Made by a program: the position numbers and the translations under genes. The notes under the pieces are model-generated. The model did no database searches. It saw only the letters and a program-made list of their open reading frames with translations, and had not been told where the DNA came from. Shown here piece after piece: positions 49,413 to 58,825 of a DNA stretch of 64,000 nt (positions are counted from its first letter, which is position 1; the number at the start of each line of letters is the position of its first letter). This DNA is from Vulcanimicrobiota bacterium (lineage in GTDB: Bacteria > Vulcanimicrobiota > Xenobia > Xenobiales > JADMJV01). The stretch is from assembly GCA_017307785.1 (NCBI GenBank), contig JAFKGI010000029.1:1-64000 (forward strand), written 5' to 3'.

Positions 49413-52379
49413 GTGTCGAAACCGCCTCCCTCACCCTGGCTGGGACTGGCCCTTTTCTTCTGCTCCGGCCTGAGCGGCCTGATTTATGAGGTTCTTTGGT
49501 CGCGTCGTCTGGGGCTGACCTTTGGTCATTCCACCCTGGCCGTGAGCACGGTGGTGACGGCCTACATGGGCGGCCTGGCCTTGGGCAGTTGGTGGGGCGG
49601 GCGCTGGGCCGATCGGCGCCAGGGCGATCCGGGCGCCTACCTGCGGGTTTACGCCCTGCTGGAGTTGTTCATCGGGGTCTGGGGAGCGCTCAGCCTGGTT
49701 TTGCTGGGCTGGGTGGAGAAGCTCTACCTGAGCGCGGCGGCCCAAGGCATCGCCGGCACGCCCGTGCATTTACTCGCCTTTCTGCTGTGCCTGTTGGTGC
49801 TGCTACCGCCCACCTCGGCGATGGGAGCCACCCTGCCGATTCTGTGCTGTTTCTACACGCGCTCGGAGCAAGTGGGGGCGCGCCTTTCCCACCTCTACGC
49901 GGCCAACACCTGGGGAGCTGTGGGGGGAGCCTTTCTGGCCGGATTTGTGTGGCTTCCCAAGTTGGGACTGATGATTTCTATTCTGGGAGCAGCCGGGGTC
50001 AACGGTCTTATCGGTGTGGCCGGTCTGCTCTGGAGTCGCGGTTCCGCAGCCCTGCAGCGAACCGACCCTCCCGCCTCGCCGCAGTCCAGTTCCCAGCCGC
50101 TCGTCTTTGCCTTCAGTGGTTTCGCCAGTATGTTGCTTCAGCTCGGATGGACGCGAGGCTTCTCAGTTTTGATGGGCAGTTCGGTCTACGCCTTCGCCTC
50201 GATTCTGGTGGCTTTTCTGGGCGGCATTGCGCTGGGGAGCAGTCTCTACGCCCGGCTGCTGAGCCATCGCCAGCCCTCGCGAGGCAGTCTGGCGCTGCTC
50301 TATGCCGGCACCGCCGCGGGCGGGCTGCTCTCGATCCTCATTCTGATTCGGTTACCCGGCCTCTTCCTGTCGCTTTACCCCAGAGTCAAAGATAGTTTTG
50401 ACCTGCTGTTGCTACTGACCGTGGGTTTGAGCGTGCTGATGTTGCTGCTGCCCACTTTGCTCATGGGGTTGCTCTTTCCGTTGGTCACCCACCTGCATCA
50501 TCAGAGCCGGGGCGGCCTGGCCGGCAGCGTGGGAGCGGTTTACGCCGCCAACTCGGCCGGCTGCATTCTGGGCAGTTTTCTAGGAGGATTCTGGTTGCTG
50601 CCCCAACTGGGCTTGCAGAACACGGTTCTGCTGGGAGTGGCCATTTACGCCCTGTGTGCCCTCTGGATGGATCGGCGGGCCCTGCCGATGCTGGTGGCGC
50701 TGGGGGTGGGCGGCTGGCTGCTGCCCCCCTGGGACACCGGACTGGCGGCGGCTGGACAGGCCATTTCGGCGGCCCGCGAAAGCGGGGGCGGCAGTTCCTA
50801 TTTCGCGCCCCCGGTGTTTTATCGGGACGGCCTGTCTTGCACCGTGGCGCTGGCCGTGGAAGGGCCCGGAGCTTTATCCTTACGAGTCAACGGCAAGGCG
50901 GACGCTTCCCTGCAGTTGTCTGACCGTCTGACCCAGTCCTCGCTGGGCTGGATCCCCTTGCTCTATGCCCAGCATCCCCGCCGGGCGGCGGTGGTGGGAC
51001 TGGGCAGCGGCCTCACGGTCACGGCCTTGAGCGCTTCCAGTGACCTGAAAAGCGTGGAGTGCGCCGAGCTGGAGCCGGCCGTGCTGGAATGCCAGAATTA
51101 CTGGGCCCCCTTCAATCGTCACATCGTGGAAGACCCTCGGGTGAAAATGCTGCTGGCCGACGGTCGCACCTTCTTGATGAGCGCCCAGGGCAAGTTTGAT
51201 CTGATCGTGAGCGAACCGTCCAATCCCTGGATCGCCGGCATCGGCAATCTCTACACCCAGGATTTCTACCGCCAGTGCGCGGCCAAGCTGGAGCCCGGCG
51301 GATGTTTTGTGCAGTGGTGCAATCTCTACGCCATCTCTCCGGCCGACGTGGATCTGGTGCTGCGCACCTTCTACGCGGCCTTTCCGCACGGAGAATTGTG
51401 GACGACCGGGGGCGACCTGATTCTGGTGGGGACCCTGCAACCGTCGCAGGCCAGTCCGGCCGCGCTGGAAGCGGGCGCTCCCTGGGTTCAGCGTGAGTTG
51501 CGGGAACTGGGTTTTGAGAACGCCGGAGAACTGGCCGGTCAGTATCTGTGCAGTCGAGAGCAGGCTCTGGGAGTCATTCCTCCGGGTCCGGTCAACACCG
51601 ACGATCTGCCGCTGCTGGAATACTCGGCCCCGCGCTCGCTGTATCGGTCGGACGCGCTGGTGACGAATCTGCGTCGCTGCGTCCAATGGCGCCAGGAGAC
51701 CCTCCCCGCGGGTTGGCCGGACAGCCCCAAGAACCGCCTGGAGGCCTGGGTGGGCCGGCTGAACTTCGGCTTTCCGCAGTTGCTCCAGTTTCCGCTGGCG
51801 CAAATTCCGGAAGCCTGGAGAGCCTTTTTTGGCAGCACCGGCCGGGTGACCGACCCCAAGCTTGCCCTCAAGCTGCCGCTGCGAGCGCGCCAGATGCTCA
51901 GTCGTCAGGCCCTGCACGAAGGGCGTCCGCTCGAAGCATTGGCCCTCACCCAAGAGCCCGCTTTGCGCGCCGAAGCTTTGTATCAGATGGGCCGTTGGGC
52001 CGAGGCGGCCGACCTTTACCAGGAGCTGAGCCGGAGTCAGTCCGACAGTCTGACCTGGTCGGCTCTGGCCACCTGCCGCTTTTTCAACCGGCAGCCGGAG
52101 CTGGCCGAAGCGGCCAGCCTGGAGGCGTTGCGTCTCAATCCCTACGACCCCCGCGCACTCTACGTGCAGGCCTCCCTCCATGGGTCGTTGGAGCGGGCCG
52201 GCCAACTGACGAGCGTTTGTCCCAGTATGCTGGACGGTTGGGTGTTGCTGGCCCGGTTGGCGGCCACCCAAGGCCATCTCGACCAGGCCCGGACGGCTGT
52301 GCGCAACGGCCTGAAGCTGTCCGACAAGCATCCCGGCCTGCTGCGCCTGGGCCAGGAGCTGGGTCTCCCCAACCCGTAG
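49413..52379 (+). CDS. multispanning membrane / spermidine-synthase-like / TPR protein
   Basis: 988 residues, GTG start with only weak ribosome-binding sequence. Residues 1-440 hold about ten to twelve hydrophobic helices (LALFFCSGLSGLIYEVLWSR opens the protein), as in the fused MFS/spermidine synthase family. Residues 470-680 are a polyamine-synthase-type Rossmann domain: AAVVGLGSGLTVTAL, ECAELEPAVLECQ, FDLIVSEPSNPWIAGIGNL. Residues 800-988 contain TPR-like helices. The family is widespread and its reaction is unproven. The methyltransferase gene follows after 9 bases. Confidence 0.82.
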   Translation: MSKPPPSPWLGLALFFCSGLSGLIYEVLWSRRLGLTFGHSTLAVSTVVTAYMGGLALGSWWGGRWADRRQGDPGAYLRVYALLELFIGVWGALSLVLLGWVEKLYLSAAAQGIAGTPVHLLAFLLCLLVLLPPTSAMGATLPILCCFYTRSEQVGARLSHLYAANTWGAVGGAFLAGFVWLPKLGLMISILGAAGVNGLIGVAGLLWSRGSAALQRTDPPASPQSSSQPLVFAFSGFASMLLQLGWTRGFSVLMGSSVYAFASILVAFLGGIALGSSLYARLLSHRQPSRGSLALLYAGTAAGGLLSILILIRLPGLFLSLYPRVKDSFDLLLLLTVGLSVLMLLLPTLLMGLLFPLVTHLHHQSRGGLAGSVGAVYAANSAGCILGSFLGGFWLLPQLGLQNTVLLGVAIYALCALWMDRRALPMLVALGVGGWLLPPWDTGLAAAGQAISAARESGGGSSYFAPPVFYRDGLSCTVALAVEGPGALSLRVNGKADASLQLSDRLTQSSLGWIPLLYAQHPRRAAVVGLGSGLTVTALSASSDLKSVECAELEPAVLECQNYWAPFNRHIVEDPRVKMLLADGRTFLMSAQGKFDLIVSEPSNPWIAGIGNLYTQDFYRQCAAKLEPGGCFVQWCNLYAISPADVDLVLRTFYAAFPHGELWTTGGDLILVGTLQPSQASPAALEAGAPWVQRELRELGFENAGELAGQYLCSREQALGVIPPGPVNTDDLPLLEYSAPRSLYRSDALVTNLRRCVQWRQETLPAGWPDSPKNRLEAWVGRLNFGFPQLLQFPLAQIPEAWRAFFGSTGRVTDPKLALKLPLRARQMLSRQALHEGRPLEALALTQEPALRAEALYQMGRWAEAADLYQELSRSQSDSLTWSALATCRFFNRQPELAEAASLEALRLNPYDPRALYVQASLHGSLERAGQLTSVCPSMLDGWVLLARLAATQGHLDQARTAVRNGLKLSDKHPGLLRLGQELGLPNP

Positions 52380-52388
52380 TAGCTTCCT

Positions 52389-53027
52389 ATGAAGCCTCTC
52401 CTGCTCGCTTTGGCGCTGACCCTGCTGGTCTCGGCCGAACCCCATCGTCATCACGATTTCAAAGACATTCCGCGCTGGGTGGAGGCCTTTGAAGAGAAGT
52501 CTCGGGACGCCTGGCAAAAGCCGGCCGAGGTGGTGGAATATCTGGGTTTGCAGCCGGGCCAGGTGGTGGCCGACCTGGGCGCCGCCAGCGGTTACTTCAG
52601 TCGCCCTCTGGCCCAGGCGGTGGGACCGACCGGCTGGGTCTTCGCGATTGAGGTGGAGGCCGGGTTCTTCGCGCCCCTGCACCAGCTCGCCGAGAAAGCG
52701 GGCGTCCACAACATCGCCACCGTGCTGGCCAGCGCCGACGACCCTCATCTGCCCGAGGCCTCCACCGACGTGGTTTTCATCTGCGATACCCTGCATCATA
52801 TCGAAGGGCGCCCGGCCTACTACGCCAAGCTCAAGCGAGCCCTCAAGCCCAATGGCCGGATCGTGGTGGTGGATTTCTTCCCCGACCGGGACATCCCGGT
52901 GGGGCCTAAAAAGAGTGAGCGGCTCTCGGTGGAGCAGGTGACGCAAGAGTTGACCTCGGCCGGCCTGCAGGTCAGTTCCAACCTGACCCTTCTGCCGTAT
53001 CAGTACATCCTTGTGGGGGAACGTTGA
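52389..53027 (+). CDS. class I methyltransferase with signal peptide
   Basis: 212 residues. A short signal peptide (LLLALALTLLVSA) is followed by a class I SAM-dependent methyltransferase: GQVVADLGAASGYFSRPLAQ (motif I), VFAIEVEAGFFAPL, STDVVFICDTLHHIEG and NGRIVVVDFFPDRDIP. Methyltransferases need cytoplasmic SAM, so an exported one is unusual unless it stays membrane-tethered facing the cytoplasm. The TTG of the HIT-DUF924 gene overlaps its stop by 4 bases. Confidence 0.8.
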   Translation: MKPLLLALALTLLVSAEPHRHHDFKDIPRWVEAFEEKSRDAWQKPAEVVEYLGLQPGQVVADLGAASGYFSRPLAQAVGPTGWVFAIEVEAGFFAPLHQLAEKAGVHNIATVLASADDPHLPEASTDVVFICDTLHHIEGRPAYYAKLKRALKPNGRIVVVDFFPDRDIPVGPKKSERLSVEQVTQELTSAGLQVSSNLTLLPYQYILVGER

Positions 53028-54010
53028 AGGCCTGCGTCTTTTGCGCCGGAATGCGCGGCGAGGTCGAACTCTCTCGCGTCTATGAGGACGAGGAGGTGCT
53101 GGCCTTCCTGGACCACAAGCCGGTCTTTCCCGGCCACGTGCTGCTGATTCCCAAACGTCATGTGGTCACTCTGGACGAGCTGGACCCTGAGGAAGTGCCG
53201 GGGTTGTTCGAAAAGCTGCGGGTGCTGAGTCGGGCCGTGCCGCTGGCCGCCGGGGGTCAGGGTTGCTTCGTGGCCAACAACAACATCGTCAGCCAGAGCG
53301 TGCCGCATCTGCACTGGCACGCCGTGCCCCGCACCAAGGGGGACGGTCTCAAGGGATTTTTCTGGCCTCGTCATCCTTATCGGGACGCCGAGGCTCAGGA
53401 AGCGATGCGCTCCAAGCTGGAGGACGTCATCCTGCAGGAGCTGATTCTGGATTTCTGGTTCGGTCCCGGCAATGGGCCGTCGAGCGAATTCTACGTCAAG
53501 CGCTGGTTCACTCAGGATGCCGACTTCGATCGAGTCTTGCGTCGGCGCTTTGGCAAAACCATGGAGACGGCTCTGGCCGGCGGTCTCCAGAGTTGGGAAA
53601 GCACGCCGCGCGGACGCCTGGCGCTGATTTTGGTGCTGGATCAGTTCACGCGCAACCTGGGTCGGCACACGGCGGCCGCCTTTGCCGGCGATGAGCGGGC
53701 CCAGCGACTGGCCTTAGAAATGGTGGAGCAGAACGTTGATCAAACATTGACTGACGATCAACGTGTCTTCGCCTATCTGCCCTTCGAACATGGAGAGTCG
53801 GCCCGCTGGCAGGAGCTGAGTCTGAAGCAGTATGCCCGGTTGGGCGAGCAGGCCGGTCCCAAATACCAGAACTATCTGACCTTTGCCCAAAAGCATGCGG
53901 TCATTATTGAACGGTTTGGTCGCTACCCGCACCGCAACGAAGCGCTGGGGCGCGAGTCGACTCCCGAAGAAAAGGCCTTCTTGGAAGGCCCGGACTCTAC
54001 GTTCTGGTAA
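53024..54010 (+). CDS. HIT family domain fused to DUF924
   Basis: 328 residues, TTG start in a TTGA overlap with the methyltransferase gene. Residues 1-115 are a HIT domain: CVFCAGMRG, AFLDHKPVFPGHVLLIPKRH and the PHLHWHAVPR histidine triad, so a nucleotide hydrolase/transferase. Residues 135-328 match DUF924: ILDFWFGPGN, LALILVLDQFTRNLGRHTAA, RVFAYLPFEHGE. The two are normally separate proteins. DUF924 is related to TPR-like helical folds and has no assigned role. Confidence 0.85.
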   Translation: MKACVFCAGMRGEVELSRVYEDEEVLAFLDHKPVFPGHVLLIPKRHVVTLDELDPEEVPGLFEKLRVLSRAVPLAAGGQGCFVANNNIVSQSVPHLHWHAVPRTKGDGLKGFFWPRHPYRDAEAQEAMRSKLEDVILQELILDFWFGPGNGPSSEFYVKRWFTQDADFDRVLRRRFGKTMETALAGGLQSWESTPRGRLALILVLDQFTRNLGRHTAAAFAGDERAQRLALEMVEQNVDQTLTDDQRVFAYLPFEHGESARWQELSLKQYARLGEQAGPKYQNYLTFAQKHAVIIERFGRYPHRNEALGRESTPEEKAFLEGPDSTFW

Positions 54011-54751
54011 CTAAGGAGTGACTTTGGGGGCGTTGATGTCGTCCAGCGCTTTCGGGGTCTTGCCCTGGTCGCCGCGCGGCATCTGCTCCATCTCGATACC
54101 CTTGGCCGAGGTGTAGCGGAAGGTCTTCATTCCATACTTCTCAGGGCTGGGGCAGCCGAGTTCGTAGCCGTCCACCAGCTTTTTGTAAGTCAGATTCTTG
54201 CCGGTCAGCGGATCGCTGGGCATTTTCTGCAGGTAGCGCGGCATCATGTCATCCAGGCTGGCGGGATACTGACCGGCGTGATCTTTGGCGTAGTATTCGA
54301 TCTGAGTGGCCACGGCCTTAAGAATGCCCTGCAGACCGCGCAGAATCTCGGAAAAGCGCTGCAGATCGGCCAGGTCCTTGAGGTAGCCCCACTCCACGGC
54401 CGACACGGCGATGCGCGCTCCGCCGTATTTGGACGGATCGGGAACGCTCAAGTTGTATTTGCGGCCCTCCAGCTTGTAGCTGAAAGGCTGATTGGTGGCC
54501 GGATCGACCGGAATGGGAATCGGCTTGGGAGCGCGCGGAGCTTTGCCTCGGTAATACTGGTCCATCTCGTTCAAGTCCAGCGGGTAAACGCCGGTTTCCA
54601 TGAAGAAATGCTCGACCAGGCTTTGCAAACGGCTGAGTCGCTGCCAGGCTTCGGTGCTTTTGTCTTGGGCCAGGGCCGGCGCGGGCGCCAACCACAGAAG
54701 TGAGCCGAATAGTGCGGCTTTTACTGCCCCATCCAGTAGTCTTTTAGCCAT
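54011..54751 (-). CDS. secreted protein with two pilin-like globular repeats
   Basis: 246 residues. A signal peptide (AVKAALFGSLLWLAPAPALA) precedes two copies of a block like the C-terminal part of type II secretion pseudopilins: helix, then GVYPLDLNEMDQYYRGK, IPVDPATNQPFSYKLEGRKY, NLSVPDP; later AGQYPASLDDMMPRYLQK, MPSDPLTGKNLTYKKLVDGY, ELGCPSP. The long N-terminal pilin helix is absent. The ATG lies inside the end of rpoD (31-base overlap), so it depends on rpoD transcription. Confidence 0.65.
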   Translation of the reverse strand: MAKRLLDGAVKAALFGSLLWLAPAPALAQDKSTEAWQRLSRLQSLVEHFFMETGVYPLDLNEMDQYYRGKAPRAPKPIPIPVDPATNQPFSYKLEGRKYNLSVPDPSKYGGARIAVSAVEWGYLKDLADLQRFSEILRGLQGILKAVATQIEYYAKDHAGQYPASLDDMMPRYLQKMPSDPLTGKNLTYKKLVDGYELGCPSPEKYGMKTFRYTSAKGIEMEQMPRGDQGKTPKALDDINAPKVTP

Positions 54752-56352
54752 TTGCTTCGCGTAGGATGACGCAGCTTGCGCAGGGCCTTGGCTTCGATCT
54801 GACGGATGCGTTCGCGGGTAACCCCGAACTCCTGACCCACCTCTTCCAAGGTGCGCGGGCGACCGTCTTCCAATCCAAAGCGCAACTGGAGAACTTTCTT
54901 CTCACGCACGGTGAGGTTCTCCAGGACGTCTTCCATTTTCTCCTTTAAAAGCTGTGTTGAGGCGGCTTCAGCGGGCGCCACCGCATCGGCGTCCTCGATG
55001 AAGTCTCCCAGGTGCGAGTCCTCTTCTTCGCCGATCGGCGTTTCCAGAGAAATCGGCTCCTGCGCGATCTTCATGATCTCGCGGACGCGCTCTTCGGCGA
55101 ATTTCTTCTTCTTGCGGATCTCTTCCTGTACCATCGGATCTTCGGCCGAATACTCGCGGCCGAACTGCTTGGAGAGCGAAGAACGCACCTCTTCCACATC
55201 GATGGGATACATTTCGCGCGTGATTTCTTCCACGCTCGGGTCACGACCGAGATCCTGCAGCAGCTGACGGCTGATGCGGATCAAGCGGTTGATGGTCTCG
55301 ACCATGTGTACCGGAATACGGATGGTGCGGGCCTGGTCGGCCAGCGCGCGAGTGATGGCCTGACGGATCCACCAGGTCGCGTAGGTCGAGAACTTATAAC
55401 CCTTGCGGTAGTTGAACTTTTCCACGGCGCGAATCAGACCGAGGTTGCCCTCCTGGATCAGGTCCAGGAAGAGCATGCCGCGGCTGATGTATTTTTTGGC
55501 GATGCTGACCACCAGGCGCAGGTTGGCCTCGATGAGCTTGCGCTTGGCTTCGGCTCCGTCGGCCACCAGGTGCTCGACCTGACCCAGGCGGATCAGGTGA
55601 GCGCGGCGTTCTTCGGTGGTGGCGCCACCGGAAACACCGGCGCTGACGTCGTCTTTGTAGACCTGTTTGCCACGCGACCAGAAGCGCTCGATGTGCTTGT
55701 GCTTCTCGAGCAGTTCTTTGGTGTCGTAAAGAGACTCGGGGCTATACTTGGCAGCTTCCAGGCGGTTTTTGACGGTGACCGCCGTCTTGCCGGTGGCGGC
55801 AAGCTTGTGCAGGGTTTCGTCGGGGTCGTCTTCGCCCTGGTCCAGGCGCGCCTGAGCTTCCAGGCCGGCGGCCGCCTCTTTGTCCAGGCTGGCCCAGACG
55901 CACAGCCACATGGGCTCGAGTTCCAGGATTTCACCCATGGCCTCGTCGCCTTTTTCGATGCGCTCGGCCAGCGAAACTTCTTCGTCCGGGCTCAAGAGAT
56001 CGACGCGGCCGATCTCCTTGAGATACATGCGGACGGGATCATCGAGCGTGATGCCTTCGGGCACATACTCTTTTTTGGCGGCCTTCTTGGTGGTCTTGGC
56101 CGGTTTGACTTCTTCTTCGTCCGGTTCGTCGGCGTCGTCGACGACCTCCACGCCTTCATTGACGAAGCGCTCTAGAATCTCGTCAAACTGATCGGGACTG
56201 ACTTCCAAGGTGGATAGAGCCTCGATGATTTCGTCATGAGACAACTGGCCCTTGGCTTTGCCCTTGGCTAGAAGTTTTTCAAGCGCCTGGGGGAGATCCA
56301 ATTTCTCGCCAGCCTCCGCTTTGTCGGGTTTAGTGGGCATTTTCTTCGTCAT
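54721..56352 (-). CDS. rpoD: RNA polymerase primary sigma factor
   Basis: 543 residues. A region 1.1-like acidic N-terminus (about residues 17-80) is followed by region 1.2 (DDPVRMYLKEIGRVDLLSP), region 2 with the -10-binding helices (NLGLIRAVEKFNYRKGYKFS, TYATWWIRQAITRALADQAR), region 3 and region 4 with the -35-binding helix-turn-helix (RTLEEVGQEFGVTRERIRQI). It is the housekeeping sigma factor, consistent with the TTGACA/TATAAT boxes found here. It overlaps dnaG by 4 bases, the usual macromolecular-synthesis arrangement. Confidence 0.97.
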   Translation of the reverse strand: MTKKMPTKPDKAEAGEKLDLPQALEKLLAKGKAKGQLSHDEIIEALSTLEVSPDQFDEILERFVNEGVEVVDDADEPDEEEVKPAKTTKKAAKKEYVPEGITLDDPVRMYLKEIGRVDLLSPDEEVSLAERIEKGDEAMGEILELEPMWLCVWASLDKEAAAGLEAQARLDQGEDDPDETLHKLAATGKTAVTVKNRLEAAKYSPESLYDTKELLEKHKHIERFWSRGKQVYKDDVSAGVSGGATTEERRAHLIRLGQVEHLVADGAEAKRKLIEANLRLVVSIAKKYISRGMLFLDLIQEGNLGLIRAVEKFNYRKGYKFSTYATWWIRQAITRALADQARTIRIPVHMVETINRLIRISRQLLQDLGRDPSVEEITREMYPIDVEEVRSSLSKQFGREYSAEDPMVQEEIRKKKKFAEERVREIMKIAQEPISLETPIGEEEDSHLGDFIEDADAVAPAEAASTQLLKEKMEDVLENLTVREKKVLQLRFGLEDGRPRTLEEVGQEFGVTRERIRQIEAKALRKLRHPTRSKWLKDYWMGQ

Positions 56353-58091
56353 CGAGCACCTTTGAGTCTACGCTGCAGTTGGGTATATTCTAAGTATTGT
56401 TCGTCGTCTGGAGGTAGAGTCCCGGCGGCGAGACCTTGCAATACGATAGGTCGCAAAGCCTCAAGTCGAAACTCGTCATACTTGTCGCGGAGACTCTGGA
56501 CCAGTTTCTCCACATCCTCCGCCGTGCCGGTCGGAGGTGGCTCTAAGAGCAACTCCGTTAAGTCCGCGGAAGCTTCGGGGTCTTCGAGGTGAGGAGATAA
56601 ATCCTGCAACTGTATGGGTTGGTCGCTGACCCGTACTTGCCAGAGTGCGGCAAATAAGGGCCTGAATCGGTCGCTCGTAATAATGGAAGGAGCCATCTGG
56701 GTGCGCACCTGCTCGAACCACTCCGGGTGAGCGATGCAAACCCGGAACAGGCGAGCTTCCGGGCTTCTCGAGTCGATCTGACCCCGATGACGCTGTAGGA
56801 CGGCTCCTTGTCGCTGGCTCGACAATCTCCATTGCACCCTGTTCTCGTTGATTCCGAGCACGTGGGCCACGCGAACCACGTAAGCCTGTTGGCGCACGGG
56901 ATCCTGGATCTTGTCAAGTGCCGGGAGGACTTCGCGCGCGAAATCCTCCTTACCTTCGGGCCGGCTCAAGTCAAAACGCTGTTCATTTTGCGAGATGACG
57001 TAATCGATCACCGAACTGGCAGAATCCAGCATTTGTTCGATTCCCGCTTTCCCCTCCCGCCGGGCCAGGGAATCCGGGTCTTCGCCGTCGGCCAGGGCGG
57101 CGATGCTGACGCGCAGGCCGGCTTGTTCAAACAGTTCGATGCCCTTGACGGTGGCGTTCTGGCCGGCCCGGTCGGCGTCATAAGCCATCACCACGTTCTT
57201 GGTGTAGCGGCGCAAAAGAGCCGACTGTTCGCTGGTCAGAGCCGTTCCCAGGCTGGCCACCGCGATGCCGCAGCCGACCTTGTTGACCGATACGACGTCC
57301 AGATAGCCCTCCACGATCAGGGCCCGATCTTGTTTGGAAATTTCGCCGCGATGCAGTTGCAGTCCGTAGAGATTGCGTCGCTTGCTATACAAAAAGGTCT
57401 CGGGGGAGTTGAGATATTTAGGCTGAGCGTCGTCGAGCACGCGTCCGCCGAAGGCGACCACCCGGTCCTGGATGTCGAAAATAGGGAAGATGATGCGCGC
57501 TCGCAGCATGTCGGTGAAGCGTCCGTTGCGCTCGCGCAGCACCCCGACTTCGTCGCCTTCTTCGGGCCGATAGCCGGAGGCCGTCAGCTTTTGCAGCAGG
57601 GCGGTGCCGCCGTTGGGCGCCCAACCCAGGCGAAAACGCTCGATGGTGGGCATGTCCAGGCCGCGTCGATAAAGATATTCGAGCGGCTCTTTGCCCAGCG
57701 GGCTCTTGATCAGTAGCTCGTGATAATAGTGCGAGCAGCGCTCCAGCAGTTCGAGCAGGCGCTTGCGGCGAGCGGATTCGGCGTCGTCCGTCTCCTCGAC
57801 GACGATTTCCACGCCCACCTCGTGGCCCAGGCGGCGCACCACTTCCGGAAAGGGCAGGCTTTCCACTTTCATGAGAAATTGGAAGAGTCCGCCGCCTTCA
57901 CCACAGCCGAAGCATTTGAAGGCGCCGCGTTCGGGATTGACCCGAAAGGACGGAGTTTTTTCATTGTGAAAAGGGCACAGCCCCACAAAAGCCGAGCCGT
58001 TCTTGCGCAGTTGCGTATAACGACCCACCACGGCCACCATGTCGGCCAGGCGCAGAATCTCGTTGAGGGTTTCGTCAGGGATTTTCGGCAC
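56349..58091 (-). CDS. dnaG: DNA primase
   Basis: 580 residues. The N-terminal zinc-binding domain is CPFHNEKTPSFRVNPERG then FKCFGCGEGG (Cys-His-Cys-Cys). The TOPRIM catalytic core has LIVEGYLDVVSVNKVG and VVMAYDADRAGQNA. A C-terminal helical region for helicase interaction ends the protein. It makes RNA primers for replication. It lies between the pseudouridine synthase gene (17-base overlap) and rpoD. Confidence 0.97.
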   Translation of the reverse strand: MPKIPDETLNEILRLADMVAVVGRYTQLRKNGSAFVGLCPFHNEKTPSFRVNPERGAFKCFGCGEGGGLFQFLMKVESLPFPEVVRRLGHEVGVEIVVEETDDAESARRKRLLELLERCSHYYHELLIKSPLGKEPLEYLYRRGLDMPTIERFRLGWAPNGGTALLQKLTASGYRPEEGDEVGVLRERNGRFTDMLRARIIFPIFDIQDRVVAFGGRVLDDAQPKYLNSPETFLYSKRRNLYGLQLHRGEISKQDRALIVEGYLDVVSVNKVGCGIAVASLGTALTSEQSALLRRYTKNVVMAYDADRAGQNATVKGIELFEQAGLRVSIAALADGEDPDSLARREGKAGIEQMLDSASSVIDYVISQNEQRFDLSRPEGKEDFAREVLPALDKIQDPVRQQAYVVRVAHVLGINENRVQWRLSSQRQGAVLQRHRGQIDSRSPEARLFRVCIAHPEWFEQVRTQMAPSIITSDRFRPLFAALWQVRVSDQPIQLQDLSPHLEDPEASADLTELLLEPPPTGTAEDVEKLVQSLRDKYDEFRLEALRPIVLQGLAAGTLPPDDEQYLEYTQLQRRLKGAR

Positions 58092-58773
58092 GCAGTGCCT
58101 CCACCTCGGCGGCGGTCAGCGCCCGACATTCCCCTTCGGGGAGTGACCCCAGTTGAATCGGCCCGAAGGCCACCCGGCGCAGCCACTGGACGGGGTGGCC
58201 GATCGAGGCCAGCATACGACGGACCTGGCGTTTTCTGCCCTCGCGCAAGTCGACTTGCAGAAAGTCCCGCAACCACTGCACCCGGCACGGGGCGGTCAGG
58301 CCGTCCTCCAGTTCCACGCCTTGCCGTAGTCGTTCCAGCACCGCGTCGGAAGGCCGGAAGCGCAAGCCGCAGTGATAAGTCTTCCAAACGTGTCGAGAGG
58401 GGTGAAGCAGTTTGTGAGTGAGTTCGCCATCGTTGGTAAACAGCAACAGTCCCATGGAATCGAGATCGAGGCGGCCGACGGGAAATATCCGCGGTAAATG
58501 GGTGGGCATGAGCCGCATGACGGTGTCGCGCCCTTGAGGGTCGGAGACGGTGGTGACGTAGCCGACCGGCTTGTTGAGCATCCAGTAGTGCAATCCCGAG
58601 GGCGGAACCACCGGCTTGCCGTCCAGCAGCACCTCGTCGCCGGGCTCCAGGCACGTCCCTAAACTGACCACCTGCGAGTTGACCCGCACGCGGCCGTCCT
58701 CGATCAACTTCTCGCAGGCACGCCGCGAGCCTATGCCGCAGCGGGCCAGATATTTTTGCACTCGTTCTTGCAC
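58075..58773 (-). CDS. 16S/23S rRNA pseudouridine synthase, RsuA/RluB family
   Basis: 232 residues, GTG start. An S4-type RNA-binding domain opens the chain (ERVQKYLARCGIGSRRACEK). The catalytic region has PVGRLDLDSMGLLLFTNDGE with the active-site Asp, KTYHCGLRF and EGRKRQVRRMLASIGHPVQWL. It isomerises a uridine in rRNA. The TAGTTT 5 bases before the GTG could be a -10 box for another leaderless transcript, but no -35 supports it. First gene of the rsuA-dnaG-rpoD operon. Confidence 0.92.
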   Translation of the reverse strand: MQERVQKYLARCGIGSRRACEKLIEDGRVRVNSQVVSLGTCLEPGDEVLLDGKPVVPPSGLHYWMLNKPVGYVTTVSDPQGRDTVMRLMPTHLPRIFPVGRLDLDSMGLLLFTNDGELTHKLLHPSRHVWKTYHCGLRFRPSDAVLERLRQGVELEDGLTAPCRVQWLRDFLQVDLREGRKRQVRRMLASIGHPVQWLRRVAFGPIQLGSLPEGECRALTAAEVEALRAENP

Positions 58774-58825
58774 CCGGAAAACTACCGCGTACCTGGGCGC
58801 GCGTCCTGTCGCAGGAGGAGAATCG

